IMG/VR virus record: IMGVR_UViG_3300020215_000082
Location: 1 to 43,883 of that record
Source: a virus
Reading direction: 5' to 3' (one strand)
Length of the DNA: 43,883 nucleotides
Translations under genes and position numbers: made by a program
In this document: one piece after another, positions 29,256-37,161 of the stretch
Layout: each line of letters starts with the position of its first letter
How positions within the stretch are numbered: position 1 is the first letter of the stretch
Notes under the pieces: generated by a model
Seen by the model: only the letters and a program-made list of their open reading frames with translations
What the model was told of the DNA's origin: nothing
Database searches by the model: none

Positions 29256-29498
29256 ATGCAAAAAAGGGATGAAATACCAAAGGAACAGCCCGAATCCGAA
29301 CGCTTTATGGTTTCTATGAAGCGCGTGGTATTCGACCATATGGAAGAAACATGTCGACGTAAGGGGTACAGTCGATCAGAAATTTTGGCAGAGGCTTACA
29401 GGCGCCAATATATGCAGGACCCTCCGCCCGATCTCACGATCAAACATCCGGAAGGGCTTGATCCTAATTTTTGGAGAAAGAAGGAGGGCGAAAAATAA
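29256..29498 (+). CDS. Ribbon-helix-helix-type transcriptional regulator
   Basis: An 80-residue protein. After a polar N-terminus, residues 17-50 read FMVSMKRVVFDHMEETCRRKGYSRSEILAEAYRRQY: a short strand, then two helices with the conserved hydrophobic spacing and a GYSRSEI turn, as in Arc/CopG/MetJ repressors. The remaining residues are Pro-rich. The gene stands at the divergence point between leftward early and rightward late transcription. It is a good candidate for the repressor of these promoters. As an alternative, it could be the antitoxin to the NYN protein downstream. Confidence 0.65.
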   Translation: MQKRDEIPKEQPESERFMVSMKRVVFDHMEETCRRKGYSRSEILAEAYRRQYMQDPPPDLTIKHPEGLDPNFWRKKEGEK

Positions 29499-29532
29499 GC
29501 TGCTACAATGGCTTATATAACGTGAAAAAACA

Positions 29533-29560
29533 TTGACTTTGAAGTAAAAAAAGATATTAT
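29533..29560 (+). promoter_or_regulatory. Rightward promoter for NYN-domain gene
   Basis: TTGACT (29533-29538), 16-nt spacer and TATTAT (29555-29560), a near-consensus sigma70 site. It is located 35 nt after the RHH gene stop and 55 nt before the NYN gene start. Confidence 0.65.
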
Positions 29561-29572
29561 GTATACATACCC

Positions 29573-29605
29573 AAGGCGTTGAGCATATAATATGAGCAGC
29601 GCCTT
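29573..29605 (+). promoter_or_regulatory. Leader hairpin before NYN gene (possible attenuator)
   Basis: AAGGCG (29573-29578) pairs with CGCCTT (29600-29605). The loop holds CATAT-A-ATATG, a second small dyad, and a T-rich run (ATTTTG) follows. It begins about where the transcript from the promoter at 29533 would start and ends 9 nt before the ATG, so it could attenuate transcription or block translation. Confidence 0.4.
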
Positions 29606-29614
29606 ATTTTGTAT

Positions 29615-30268
29615 ATGAAAGCAGCATCCTTCGTTGACGGGTTTAACCTCTACTTTGCTATTACAAAGTCGTTTACTCATAGTAAGTATAAGTGGTTGAA
29701 TTTAAGGAAATTGGCTGAAAGATATTTGGAAAAAGGGGAGGAGCTGAAGCAGGTGCTTTATTTCAGTGCATATGCCTTTTGGGATCCAGAGAAAGTTCGA
29801 CGACATAAAACATATATCGCAGCTTTATCAGCAAGTGGATGTGATATTATTCTTGGTAAATTCAAAACCGTAAGTAAGACATTTGTTAAGAGCAAAATGC
29901 AAATAGTGTCAGCTAGTTTACCTGAGGCGGCATTACCTGAGCGGATGTCTTTTAAAACCTTTGAAGAAAAAGAGACTGATGTGAATATTGCGGTCAAAAT
30001 GATAGAGCTCGCATCTTCGAACCAATACGGTCATTTTTATATAGTGTCTGGGGACAGTGATTTTCTTCCAGCGATTAAGTACATCAAGAGAACCTATCGA
30101 AGTATAAAGTTTACTAATATCTTACCGATAAATGGTAAGGGTATATCTTTAGGGCAAGTGTGTGATGAGCAGGTAGAAATGAATGAGGAAGACCTTAAGA
30201 CAAGTCTGCTGGCCGACCAAGTGCCGCATGGAGTTGATGTAATTAGTCGTCCAATAATTTGGAAATGA
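29615..30268 (+). CDS. NYN-domain (PIN-like) RNase
   Basis: A 217-residue protein starting MKAASFVDGFNLYF. The acidic active-site positions of the NYN/LabA family are in place: VDGFNLY at 7-13, KETDVNIAVKM near residue 125, and SGDSDFLPAIKYI near residue 146. NYN domains cleave RNA using a metal ion. It is monocistronic, with its own promoter and leader hairpin and a terminator-like hairpin downstream, which is the layout of an independently controlled accessory (moron) gene, possibly for host control or defence. A TTG start 6 nt upstream is also in frame. Confidence 0.85.
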   Translation: MKAASFVDGFNLYFAITKSFTHSKYKWLNLRKLAERYLEKGEELKQVLYFSAYAFWDPEKVRRHKTYIAALSASGCDIILGKFKTVSKTFVKSKMQIVSASLPEAALPERMSFKTFEEKETDVNIAVKMIELASSNQYGHFYIVSGDSDFLPAIKYIKRTYRSIKFTNILPINGKGISLGQVCDEQVEMNEEDLKTSLLADQVPHGVDVISRPIIWK

Positions 30269-30322
30269 TTTTATAAATTTCTTATCTTTTTCTTAAGTTT
30301 TCATCATATTTAAGTGTGTAGT

Positions 30323-30349
30323 ATGGGCGACTTGCGCTCTATTTTTTTG
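30323..30349 (+). terminator. Terminator after NYN gene
   Basis: GGGCG and GCGCTC pair around ACTT (one G-T pair), followed by TA and T7 (30342-30348). It lies 55-80 nt after the NYN stop and immediately before the next promoter at 30352. Confidence 0.5.
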
Positions 30350-30351
30350 TG

Positions 30352-30380
30352 TTGACTTTACAACCTTCAAAGAGTACAGA
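30352..30380 (+). promoter_or_regulatory. Rightward promoter of the TTGAC-N17-TACAGA family (1)
   Basis: TTGACT (30352-30357), 17-nt spacer, TACAGA (30375-30380). The same hexamers and spacing occur at 30879-30907 and 36072-36100. It lies 20 nt before the HNH gene start. Confidence 0.6.
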
Positions 30381-30399
30381 GTGAAAAATTCGAAGCCTT

Positions 30400-30882
30400 A
30401 TGCAGGAAATTTGGATCAACATTGCAGGTTTTCGCGGTATATACCAGATTAGCAATCTTGGAAGGGTGCGATCTTTTCATAAGCGTGGAAGTAGAATCTT
30501 AAAACCTGGAATTAATAGTTGTGGCTATAAAAAAGTTTATTTGTGTACACCGTTCAAGACTAAAAATTATTATATTCATTGTTTGGTTGCGACTTATTTT
30601 GTACAAAACCCATATAATAAAAGGCAGATCAACCACAAAAACGGAATAAAGACTGATAACTCAATTCAAAATTTGGAGTGGTGTACTGCAAAAGAAAATC
30701 TAAGACATGCTCGAAGCACAGGATTGCTTAGATCTTGGTCAAAAGTGACAGATGATAGACGTGCTTTAGTACTGAAGGTTGCGTTAAATACCCTTTTGTC
30801 CGGATCCGAGATCTCCAATATATGTAATGTGTCACCGAAGTGCGTATATACTATTTTATTTTCGGCTTTGAAAACCGCTTGA
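30400..30882 (+). CDS. HNH homing endonuclease with NUMOD4 domain
   Basis: A 160-residue protein. Residues 2-30 ([23 protein letters not shown]) are a NUMOD4 DNA-binding unit. Residues 58-103 ([23 protein letters not shown], then [17 protein letters not shown]) are an HNH_3 nuclease core with the His and Asn ligands. The C-terminus has a small HTH-like repeat ([20 protein letters not shown]). This is the standard architecture of free-standing phage homing nucleases. It has its own promoter, and the next promoter's -35 overlaps its stop codon. Its base composition is AT-richer than its neighbours, consistent with insertion. Confidence 0.9.
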   Translation: MQEIWINIAGFRGIYQISNLGRVRSFHKRGSRILKPGINSCGYKKVYLCTPFKTKNYYIHCLVATYFVQNPYNKRQINHKNGIKTDNSIQNLEWCTAKENLRHARSTGLLRSWSKVTDDRRALVLKVALNTLLSGSEISNICNVSPKCVYTILFSALKTA

Positions 30883-30914
30883 CCTTTATAAGGCAAAATG
30901 GTACAGAGGCCGCG
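30879..30914 (+). promoter_or_regulatory. Rightward promoter of the TTGAC-N17-TACAGA family (2), late genes
   Basis: TTGACC (30879-30884), 17-nt spacer ending TGG (extended -10), TACAGA (30902-30907) and then GGCCGCG. The 17-bp segment ATGGTACAGAGGCCGCG at 30898-30914 recurs exactly at 36091-36107. It is the probable start of late transcription into the packaging genes. Confidence 0.65.
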
Positions 30915-30931
30915 GTTAACTTTTAAACCAC

Positions 30932-31294
30932 ATGCAAATCACACTCACGCTCACGGATCGAATCACACTTGGTAGTATTCTTCCGGTTACGGGGAATGCT
31001 ATCGATTTGACTATTTTTGAATCTATTCGCAACAAGGTAGCTTTGAAAGTAGAGGAAATTGAGAAGTATGAAATCAAATCAGAGCCGAAGGACGGAAACA
31101 CGATTTACACGTGGAACGCTGATGGACGAGTGGCTGAATTTGAGTCTGAATTCTCTCCATCTGAACTAGAGAAGATCAATTCTGCACTCGATAAGTTAAA
31201 TGCAGAGAGCAAGCTTGATCCCAATTCGTTCGCTTTATTTAAAAAGTTCTGTTCGAAACCAATCCCAACTGAGGAATGCAGCGCAAACGCGTAG
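30932..31294 (+). CDS. Hypothetical protein upstream of terminase genes
   Basis: A 120-residue acidic, mixed alpha/beta protein (MQITLTLTDRITLGSILPVT start; SEFSPSELEKINSALDKLN helix). There are no membrane segments. It is the first gene after the late promoter, and the next gene starts inside its 3' end with a 19-nt overlap. Function unknown. Confidence 0.65.
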   Translation: MQITLTLTDRITLGSILPVTGNAIDLTIFESIRNKVALKVEEIEKYEIKSEPKDGNTIYTWNADGRVAEFESEFSPSELEKINSALDKLNAESKLDPNSFALFKKFCSKPIPTEECSANA

Positions 31295-31446
31295 TATTGC
31301 TTGAGTTTAGTATTCAGAAAATCGAAGGGGAACCTAACGTCTCTGTACTTGTGTTCCACAACCGTAAGCCAGCGACACGTATGCCGTTCGTGAATAACAA
31401 GGAAGATGCGATTGATAAAATTATTTCTTTGATTCAGGCGTTATGA
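31276..31446 (+). CDS. Small hypothetical protein
   Basis: A 56-codon gene: MQRKRVVLLEFSIQKIEGEP, then NVSVLVFHNRKPATRMPFVN and a helical end. Beta-rich and basic. It overlaps the upstream gene by 19 nt and its stop overlaps the next start as ATGA, so it is probably translated. No family recognised. Confidence 0.55.
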   Translation: MQRKRVVLLEFSIQKIEGEPNVSVLVFHNRKPATRMPFVNNKEDAIDKIISLIQAL

Positions 31447-31772
31447 AGATTGAGATTTCAGAAGCAGAGGCAAAATTCATTCTTTCAGCATTAGATAAAG
31501 CACCTGCGAAGGGTTTACGTAAATTCCAGATGGTTGTTGATCTGGCTGCTAAATTTCGTGGTGAAGATGTTACTTATCCGTTTGTTCCAACAGAGGCAAT
31601 TACAGTTCCGGAATCCTTAGTTAAAAACGCCAACTCCATCCATGATGAAATCAAAGCCCAACAGGCTGCGGGTCTTGCTCAGAAGAAGGCAGCTCAGGAA
31701 CGTGCGAAGACAAATACAAAGGTGAAAAAGTATGAAGTAGGAGGAGTTAAATACGAAGAAGAAGAAATATAA
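31443..31772 (+). CDS. Hypothetical protein
   Basis: A 109-residue protein. The N-terminal helix pair (SEAEAKFILSALDKAPAKGLR) leads to a Glu/Val-rich segment and then an Ala/Gln/Lys-rich coiled-coil-like helix (EIKAQQAAGLAQKKAAQERA), ending acidic (YEEEEI). It lies 3 nt before the small terminase gene. It could assist packaging, but nothing diagnostic is seen. Confidence 0.6.
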   Translation: MKIEISEAEAKFILSALDKAPAKGLRKFQMVVDLAAKFRGEDVTYPFVPTEAITVPESLVKNANSIHDEIKAQQAAGLAQKKAAQERAKTNTKVKKYEVGGVKYEEEEI

Positions 31773-31775
31773 CCT

Positions 31776-32264
31776 ATGCCAGCAGGACGTCCGTTAAAAT
31801 TTCAGTCAGTTGAAGAACTAGATAAAATGATATCTGCCTACTTTGAAAATACTCCAAGGGATGAGTGGACTTGGACGGGGCTTGCTTTGTATCTGGATAC
31901 TGATAAGTGGACGTTAACCCAATACGCAGATCGGCCAGAATTTACTGCCTCGATTAAAAATGCCTTACTGAAGGTCGAGAATGGTTATGAAATTGATCTC
32001 AAGAAACATGGTAGAACAGGCACGATATTCGCGTTAAAGAATTTTGATTGGAAAGACAAGTCTGAGGTCGAAAACAGTGGTGGACAGACTTTAACGTTCA
32101 CCTGGGAAAATAATGCAGGTAGTTATACCTTACCTCCCGCGAACACATTTCCTGTCGTTGCACAACAGCAACAAACGCTGGAAAGTTCTAGTAGCACACC
32201 GGAGAAGCGGAAAGACGGTGGCGACAATCAACCATCTGATACGGGACGCACTGCTACGGCCTAA
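31776..32264 (+). CDS. terS: Terminase small subunit
   Basis: A 162-residue protein starting MPAGRPLKFQSVEELDKMIS, followed by a helical HTH-like region (WTWTGLALYLDTDKWTLTQYA) and IKNALLKVENGYEIDLKKHG. This N-terminal pattern is characteristic of the Terminase_6/phage TerS group that recognises the packaging site. The last 50 residues are Gln/Ser/Thr-rich and overlap the large-subunit gene by 152 nt in another frame. Translation starts in ATAACCTATG without Shine-Dalgarno. Confidence 0.85.
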   Translation: MPAGRPLKFQSVEELDKMISAYFENTPRDEWTWTGLALYLDTDKWTLTQYADRPEFTASIKNALLKVENGYEIDLKKHGRTGTIFALKNFDWKDKSEVENSGGQTLTFTWENNAGSYTLPPANTFPVVAQQQQTLESSSSTPEKRKDGGDNQPSDTGRTATA

Positions 32265-33432
32265 TGGGCGGTATGCGTTTATTGCTCCGACGTATAAACA
32301 AGCTAAAAATATTGCTTGGGATTACCTGAAGCAGTTTTCTCGTGTCATTCCTGGCATTAAGATTAATGAGTCTGAATTGAAGATTGATTATCCGAATGGT
32401 TCACGTATCACTCTTTATGGTTCGGACTATCCGGATTCGCTGCGTGGTATTGGTTTGGATGGCGTAGTATTCGATGAGTACAGCCAACAGCCGAGTAATA
32501 TTTTTACTGAAATTATCTCTCCTGCACTAGCGGATAAGAAGGGGTATGCAATTTGGATTGGTACACCGAAGGGACACAACGAGTTCTTTCGGTTATTTCA
32601 GTATGCGCAGACACATGAGCAGGATTGGATGTGGTCGTTACTCACGGTAGAGAATACGGATGCCTTGAATGAAGAGGAATTGAAGGAGCAGAAACGTATT
32701 TTGAGTGAGGATGAGTACAATCAGGAGTTTATGTGCAGCTTTGAAGCAGCAATCAAGGGCGCAGTGTATAGCTCGGAGATAAATCAGGCGCGAGTATATG
32801 GACGGATTAAATCTTTTGACATTGATAGAACTATCCCAGTTAACACCGCATGGGATATTGGAGTTTCAGATTATACGAGTATCTGGTTTTATCAGGATGT
32901 TGGCCGAGAAATCCATATCATCGATCATTATGAACACTGGGGCGAAGGTGTCGAGTTCTACGCCATGAAACTGGCAGAATTTGCTCGTGATAGGGGATAC
33001 CGCTACGGTATACATTATGGCCCGCATGATTTGCGCAAAACAGAGTTTGGTACGGGTAAGACTATTTACGAGGTTTCAAAGAAAAATGGCTTGACTTTTG
33101 AGGTCGTAAAGAATACAGGGATTGCGAATGGAATTCAGGCTGTACGCAGTGTGTTTCCTCGGATTTGGATACACGCTGAGAACTGTGAGAAGGGATTAGA
33201 CAGCCTGACCCAGTATCAATATGAGTGGGACGAAGCGAAAGGATGCTTTAAACCAACCCCACTACACGATTGGTCATCGCACGCAGCTGATGCGTTGCGA
33301 TATTTAGCCGTGGCTCACACTGATCTGCAACCCCAGGTTGCAAGACAGAGCTACGCGATTGCACCAGCTAAAACCAAGCAGAGTGATTTAGATGAGTTAT
33401 TTGGAACACCGACAAAATTAACCTATGTCTGA
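32113..33432 (+). CDS. terL: Terminase large subunit
   Basis: A 439-residue packaging ATPase and nuclease. Walker A is AHRRSGKT at 28-35; Walker B is LDGVVFDEYSQ. The nuclease domain has AWDIGVSDYTSIWFYQD (first Asp) and a final motif HDWSSHAADALRYLA. The length and motif order are complete. It starts inside the small-subunit gene: the ATG at 32113 gives the expected N-terminus IPYLPRTHFLSLHNS, so the 152-nt overlap appears genuine. Its 3' end overlaps the portal start by 8 nt. Confidence 0.93.
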   Translation: MQVVIPYLPRTHFLSLHNSNKRWKVLVAHRRSGKTVATINHLIRDALLRPNGRYAFIAPTYKQAKNIAWDYLKQFSRVIPGIKINESELKIDYPNGSRITLYGSDYPDSLRGIGLDGVVFDEYSQQPSNIFTEIISPALADKKGYAIWIGTPKGHNEFFRLFQYAQTHEQDWMWSLLTVENTDALNEEELKEQKRILSEDEYNQEFMCSFEAAIKGAVYSSEINQARVYGRIKSFDIDRTIPVNTAWDIGVSDYTSIWFYQDVGREIHIIDHYEHWGEGVEFYAMKLAEFARDRGYRYGIHYGPHDLRKTEFGTGKTIYEVSKKNGLTFEVVKNTGIANGIQAVRSVFPRIWIHAENCEKGLDSLTQYQYEWDEAKGCFKPTPLHDWSSHAADALRYLAVAHTDLQPQVARQSYAIAPAKTKQSDLDELFGTPTKLTYV

Positions 33433-35482
33433 CATTGTTATACAGGAGGGAGATAGTACAGCAACACATGTTAAGCAACGCTTTCATGCGATGTGTATCC
33501 CCAAAACTGAGGTTTCTAACGTGTGGCAGGAGATGCTACGCTTGTATTACGTTTATGAGCCGTGGCTGGTAAACGGAGAGACTTGGACTAAACCAGTACG
33601 TTTTCCAACACTACGTGACGTGGTTTCTGCTTTAGTAGATCGTTTTATGCAAGACCCCCCAGATGCTTTGATTGAGGCTGTAGATGAAAAGGATAAAGAT
33701 GCAGCTATTGCATTGAAGATGTACATGGATGACATTAAGAATTCAATCCATGAGAAAAAGGTTCGTCGTCAAGTTTTGATCGATATGTTCATGTACGGTA
33801 AGGGATTTAGAGGAGTGATGTATCACAAACTAACTCGTAAATATGGCAAAGACGAAAAATGTCTCTTTGACAATGTTGCTACTGAGCGTATTCATCCTCG
33901 CGACATTTTTATTGATGACGCGGCTTATCAGTTACACGACAAACTCCGCTTGTCTGGTGCGCGGGATGTGATTCGTCGACGTGTGTACCCATACAGCACG
34001 TTCAAAGATATGTTCTCGGAGCAGGATGGATTTCATATTTCGAATGTTCGGCCAGTATCGTATTTCTACACAGATGATTCGTATCTGATTACCAGTGACC
34101 GCGAGAATACGGAGAAAAGTGGTGTGATGGCCGTGAAGACATACGAACTGATGGATCAGGAACAAGATTGGTATGCGATCGTAGCGAATGGGAATACAAT
34201 ATTCGAAGGTAAATTAAGTGAATGCAAAGGCACAACAGCAATTCCGGTGGTTGATTATACATTTGAGCCACGTAATGACAGCGTATGGGGAACATCTTTA
34301 GGAGAGCTCTTGGCACCGCATATTCTGTTGCGGGATACATTGATTAATCTAGAAATTCTTAATCTTAAATTGACCTTGCAGCCGGTATTGGCCGTGTCTG
34401 GCGAATTTGGATTCAATCCCAAAGTCCATGTATTGCAACCAGGAGGTGTGTGGCGTGCAGGTTCTACGCTGAATGGCAAAGTAGCAGATCACATCGAACC
34501 TATAGTTTCTGGTAACCCGAATACAAATTTCTACAATTTTCACCAGCTTATTCAGGGGGAAATGAGTGTTACCAGTCGTAGCGATATACGCAATCTGGAG
34601 TTTCAAGAGAATAAAACGGCGACAGAAACGATACAGCAGAGCCGGTCTATGAATGCTCATACTGAGCAGGTGGAGAGCATCAATGAGATCGAGGCAGAGG
34701 GTGTGCTTGTAGAAATCATGCTAGAGATCATGAAGTGCTACATGGGCGAAAAAGCGGGCGACACGAAGAAGAAAAAACGCATGGTTCATGCAGAGGGATA
34801 TGTGGTAAATCAGATGGAAGGTTCTAGCCCTCGCTTTATTGAGAAGTCGGGTGCGGAGGGATACTTTGCTATGACTGAAGAAGTAATCAACACCGACGTC
34901 GAGGTAAAGGTTGTGGACAAGCGTGCGAAGAAAGCGGCTGAGTTGGAGCGTGTTGGCCGTATTATGCAGGCATTACCATTAGTAGGTAATATGGCGCAGC
35001 TTGACCCGGCGGTGTTACAGAAACTAGATATTATTGGTTTGTTAGAACAACTCATTGAATCTATTGGTCTTGATCCGGAGAAATCATTTAAAGAAGACGT
35101 CATGGAATACGATGATGAGTTTGAGCTACTCAAGGAAGAGATTGTACTAGGCAATAAGATGGAGGTACCGCCAAAAGAAACGCGTAAAGATGCTCGTAAA
35201 CGTCTCAAATTCTTACTGGAAATGCGATACGACGATAAGAAGAAAGAGACCAAGCAATGGAAAGAGATGTCGAAAGAGTCTAAAGAGGCCTGGAACTATC
35301 ACTTGGCCAGAACGATGGATGCGATCATGCGTCCTCAGACTGAGATACAGGAAGAACAAGCAGCTATTCCTCCGGAAATGATGAATCCTGCTATGGCACA
35401 GCAACCGGTACAACAACCCATTGCACAGCCTGATAAAGGTTTACTTAACGTGAAGCAGGCACGTCCTAACCAGGTTGTGTAA
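33425..35482 (+). CDS. Portal protein
   Basis: A 685-residue protein directly after the large terminase. It opens with VKQRFHAMCIPKTEVSNVWQ, has PTLRDVVSALVDRFM, and the conserved FGVMYHKL-like and VATERIHPRDIFID blocks that recur in podoviral-type portals. A helical stem and a long Lys/Glu-rich C-terminus follow, ending Pro/Gln-rich. It forms the dodecameric gate for DNA. Its stop overlaps the next start as TAATG. The family assignment is from position, size and these blocks. Confidence 0.85.
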   Translation: MSDIVIQEGDSTATHVKQRFHAMCIPKTEVSNVWQEMLRLYYVYEPWLVNGETWTKPVRFPTLRDVVSALVDRFMQDPPDALIEAVDEKDKDAAIALKMYMDDIKNSIHEKKVRRQVLIDMFMYGKGFRGVMYHKLTRKYGKDEKCLFDNVATERIHPRDIFIDDAAYQLHDKLRLSGARDVIRRRVYPYSTFKDMFSEQDGFHISNVRPVSYFYTDDSYLITSDRENTEKSGVMAVKTYELMDQEQDWYAIVANGNTIFEGKLSECKGTTAIPVVDYTFEPRNDSVWGTSLGELLAPHILLRDTLINLEILNLKLTLQPVLAVSGEFGFNPKVHVLQPGGVWRAGSTLNGKVADHIEPIVSGNPNTNFYNFHQLIQGEMSVTSRSDIRNLEFQENKTATETIQQSRSMNAHTEQVESINEIEAEGVLVEIMLEIMKCYMGEKAGDTKKKKRMVHAEGYVVNQMEGSSPRFIEKSGAEGYFAMTEEVINTDVEVKVVDKRAKKAAELERVGRIMQALPLVGNMAQLDPAVLQKLDIIGLLEQLIESIGLDPEKSFKEDVMEYDDEFELLKEEIVLGNKMEVPPKETRKDARKRLKFLLEMRYDDKKKETKQWKEMSKESKEAWNYHLARTMDAIMRPQTEIQEEQAAIPPEMMNPAMAQQPVQQPIAQPDKGLLNVKQARPNQVV

Positions 35483-35772
35483 TGGTTTATATCATCTCTA
35501 AGAACAGCATTACTGGCAGAAAACCGATGCAAGATCGGGAGCAGGAATTATCTCGTAGGATTGAGCGCGGTACCATCAATGACCGAGATATTGCTGATAT
35601 TGTGGATCGAGGGTCTATCGGATTGAAAAAGAAATTGGATGAGAAGGTGGATCGTGAAATGAAGAACAAGGAACATTTGCAGCGTATACACGGCAATGTG
35701 GTAGATGGTAGAGATACTCAAGGACGTTTATATAAAAATATTTCTCTCAATGAAAAAAGCTTCGGTCTCTAA
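35482..35772 (+). CDS. Small hypothetical protein after portal
   Basis: A 96-residue highly charged protein (SRRIERGTINDRDIADIVDR, KKKLDEKVDREMKNKEHLQR). It is helical and starts in TAATGG overlapping the portal stop. It overlaps the next gene by 23 nt. In this position small head proteins or scaffold partners are common; nothing specific is recognised. Confidence 0.55.
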   Translation: MVYIISKNSITGRKPMQDREQELSRRIERGTINDRDIADIVDRGSIGLKKKLDEKVDREMKNKEHLQRIHGNVVDGRDTQGRLYKNISLNEKSFGL

Positions 35773-36010
35773 ACATTGTGACAACACCTGCAAGAAGTTG
35801 GACTTTGCACTACTCAATTCAGAGCAGTACCAGCTTTACGTAATTGATAGTGATCCTGCCTTAAAGAGTTTGTATCAGCAGTTCTTGAAGGAGAAAGTAT
35901 GTTTGGAAACTGCGAATTATAAATCTGCCTTAGACAAAATTCGAGCTATTGAGGCCCAGGAAGGGGAAGCAAAGGCATTGAAGAAGAAAAATTCTGATCT
36001 TGTGTTTTAA
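35750..36010 (+). CDS. Small hypothetical protein
   Basis: An 86-residue protein (MKKASVSKHCDNTCKKLDFA start) with a helical, Glu/Lys/Leu-rich body (QQFLKEKVCLETANYKSALDK). I chose the ATG at 35750 because it is the first with a sensible N-terminus. It is followed by a hairpin and a promoter before the scaffold gene. Function unknown. Confidence 0.55.
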   Translation: MKKASVSKHCDNTCKKLDFALLNSEQYQLYVIDSDPALKSLYQQFLKEKVCLETANYKSALDKIRAIEAQEGEAKALKKKNSDLVF

Positions 36011-36014
36011 CTTT

Positions 36015-36056
36015 CTAGCGGGCCAGGTTTCTCCCATTGTTTGCCTGGCCTACTAG
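36015..36056 (+). other. Intergenic hairpin before scaffold promoter
   Basis: GGCCAGG (36021-36027) pairs with CCTGGCC (36044-36050), flanked by CTAG on both sides (36015-36018 and 36053-36056). No T-run follows, so it is more likely a transcript-end or processing structure than an intrinsic terminator. Confidence 0.4.
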
Positions 36057-36071
36057 AGAGCTAAAATTACA

Positions 36072-36107
36072 TTGACTCTCTACGCGTGCCATGGTACAGA
36101 GGCCGCG
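36072..36107 (+). promoter_or_regulatory. Rightward promoter of the TTGAC-N17-TACAGA family (3), head genes
   Basis: TTGACT (36072-36077), 17-nt spacer ending TGG, TACAGA (36095-36100), then GGCCGCG. The 17-bp ATGGTACAGAGGCCGCG (36091-36107) is identical to that at 30898-30914. It lies 23 nt before the scaffold start and would boost head-protein expression. Confidence 0.65.
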
Positions 36108-36129
36108 TCAGTATATCATAACAGTATCT

Positions 36130-37065
36130 ATGGGTGATCAATCGAGTGGGGACTCCTTTGTTGCAGAGGGCGATTCAAAAGCTTTCGGACTCGGAGAGGC
36201 CACGGCGACGACAACGCCTCAAAAAACAACGGAACCTGTCGAAACTCCCAAAGCGGAGGAGAAGACGGAAACAAAGGAAGAACCTAAGGCCGAAGAGCCA
36301 ACGGAGAACCCTTTATCAGATGAGCTTAAGAACTATCGCCAAAAGGCTGATACAGCTCATCGCATGGTCATTGAATTACTTGGAGAGAAGTTTAACGAGT
36401 TGAAGGCCGGCCGTATGTCCGACAAGGAAATGCGTGCATGGTTTGATGCTCATCCGGACTTTGCAGAGGTAGCGAATCGATCCAAAAAATGGAAAGATTC
36501 TTATCGTACTCTCATGGAGCGCGATCCTGCTGCAAAATGGAAAGATGAGAGGCCTAGGGACGTTGAGCCAGAAGAAACGGTTGATGACGATGATCCACAA
36601 GATCGTACGGTCAATCCGGACAATAAGATTCTCACAAAGGACGATATTGTCAGCATTCTGGATGAACGGGAAGCTCGCTTGCTGGAAAAGCAATTGAAGC
36701 AAACTCAAAAGGCGCTTGCAGAGCAATACGCGATTTCTAGGGGATTGAAAGACGAGAAGTATGAACGTTTCCAAACAAACGTTGATGCTATCGCCAAAGC
36801 TAATCCAGACTGGGATAACGATCAAGTATTCGAAGCAGCCGCTAATGTGGTTGATCCAGGCAAAAAAACTCCAGTAAATCTCTCTAATCGAACAGCAAAT
36901 CTCAAAGAGGGTGAAAATGCAGTGAATGAAGGCGAGGTCTCTCGCCTACAAAAACTGTATAACATTCCACGGGAAAAAGCAGTTCGTATGTTGCAATCCA
37001 ATGATCAACTACAGAACATTACTGGCGCTGGTGTGTCGCTAATGTCGATGGACGATCTGAGATAG
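36130..37065 (+). CDS. Scaffolding protein
   Basis: A 311-residue acidic, helical protein. It begins MGDQSSGDSFVAEGDSKAFG, has a Thr/Pro/Glu/Lys-rich low-complexity section (residues 25-60), then helices (DELKNYRQKADTAHRMVIEL and EARLLEKQLKQTQKALAEQY). This composition and the position before the decoration and capsid genes identify a scaffold. I place the start at 36130 because the in-frame ATG at 36091 overlaps the promoter's -10 region. A terminator-like hairpin follows. Confidence 0.8.
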   Translation: MGDQSSGDSFVAEGDSKAFGLGEATATTTPQKTTEPVETPKAEEKTETKEEPKAEEPTENPLSDELKNYRQKADTAHRMVIELLGEKFNELKAGRMSDKEMRAWFDAHPDFAEVANRSKKWKDSYRTLMERDPAAKWKDERPRDVEPEETVDDDDPQDRTVNPDNKILTKDDIVSILDEREARLLEKQLKQTQKALAEQYAISRGLKDEKYERFQTNVDAIAKANPDWDNDQVFEAAANVVDPGKKTPVNLSNRTANLKEGENAVNEGEVSRLQKLYNIPREKAVRMLQSNDQLQNITGAGVSLMSMDDLR

Positions 37066-37105
37066 CACGCTAAAAAAAACAATAGGGGAATTCGGCTTGT
37101 TAGTG

Positions 37106-37139
37106 CGCTTTGTTTGAAAGAACAAGGTGGGCTTTTTTT
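37106..37139 (+). terminator. Terminator-like hairpin after scaffold gene
   Basis: CGCTTTGTT (37106-37114) pairs with AACAAGGTG (37121-37129) including two G-T pairs. GGC and T7 follow. It lies between the scaffold stop and the decoration gene, where partial termination would adjust scaffold against capsid levels. Confidence 0.55.
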
Positions 37140-37161
37140 ATTTGTATTTATTTTTACTTCT

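Noticed and set aside
36091-36129. Upstream ATG for the scaffold gene
   Set aside because: This ATG is part of the 17-bp promoter segment also found at 30898, so it would lie upstream of the transcription start. The start at 36130 is preferred.
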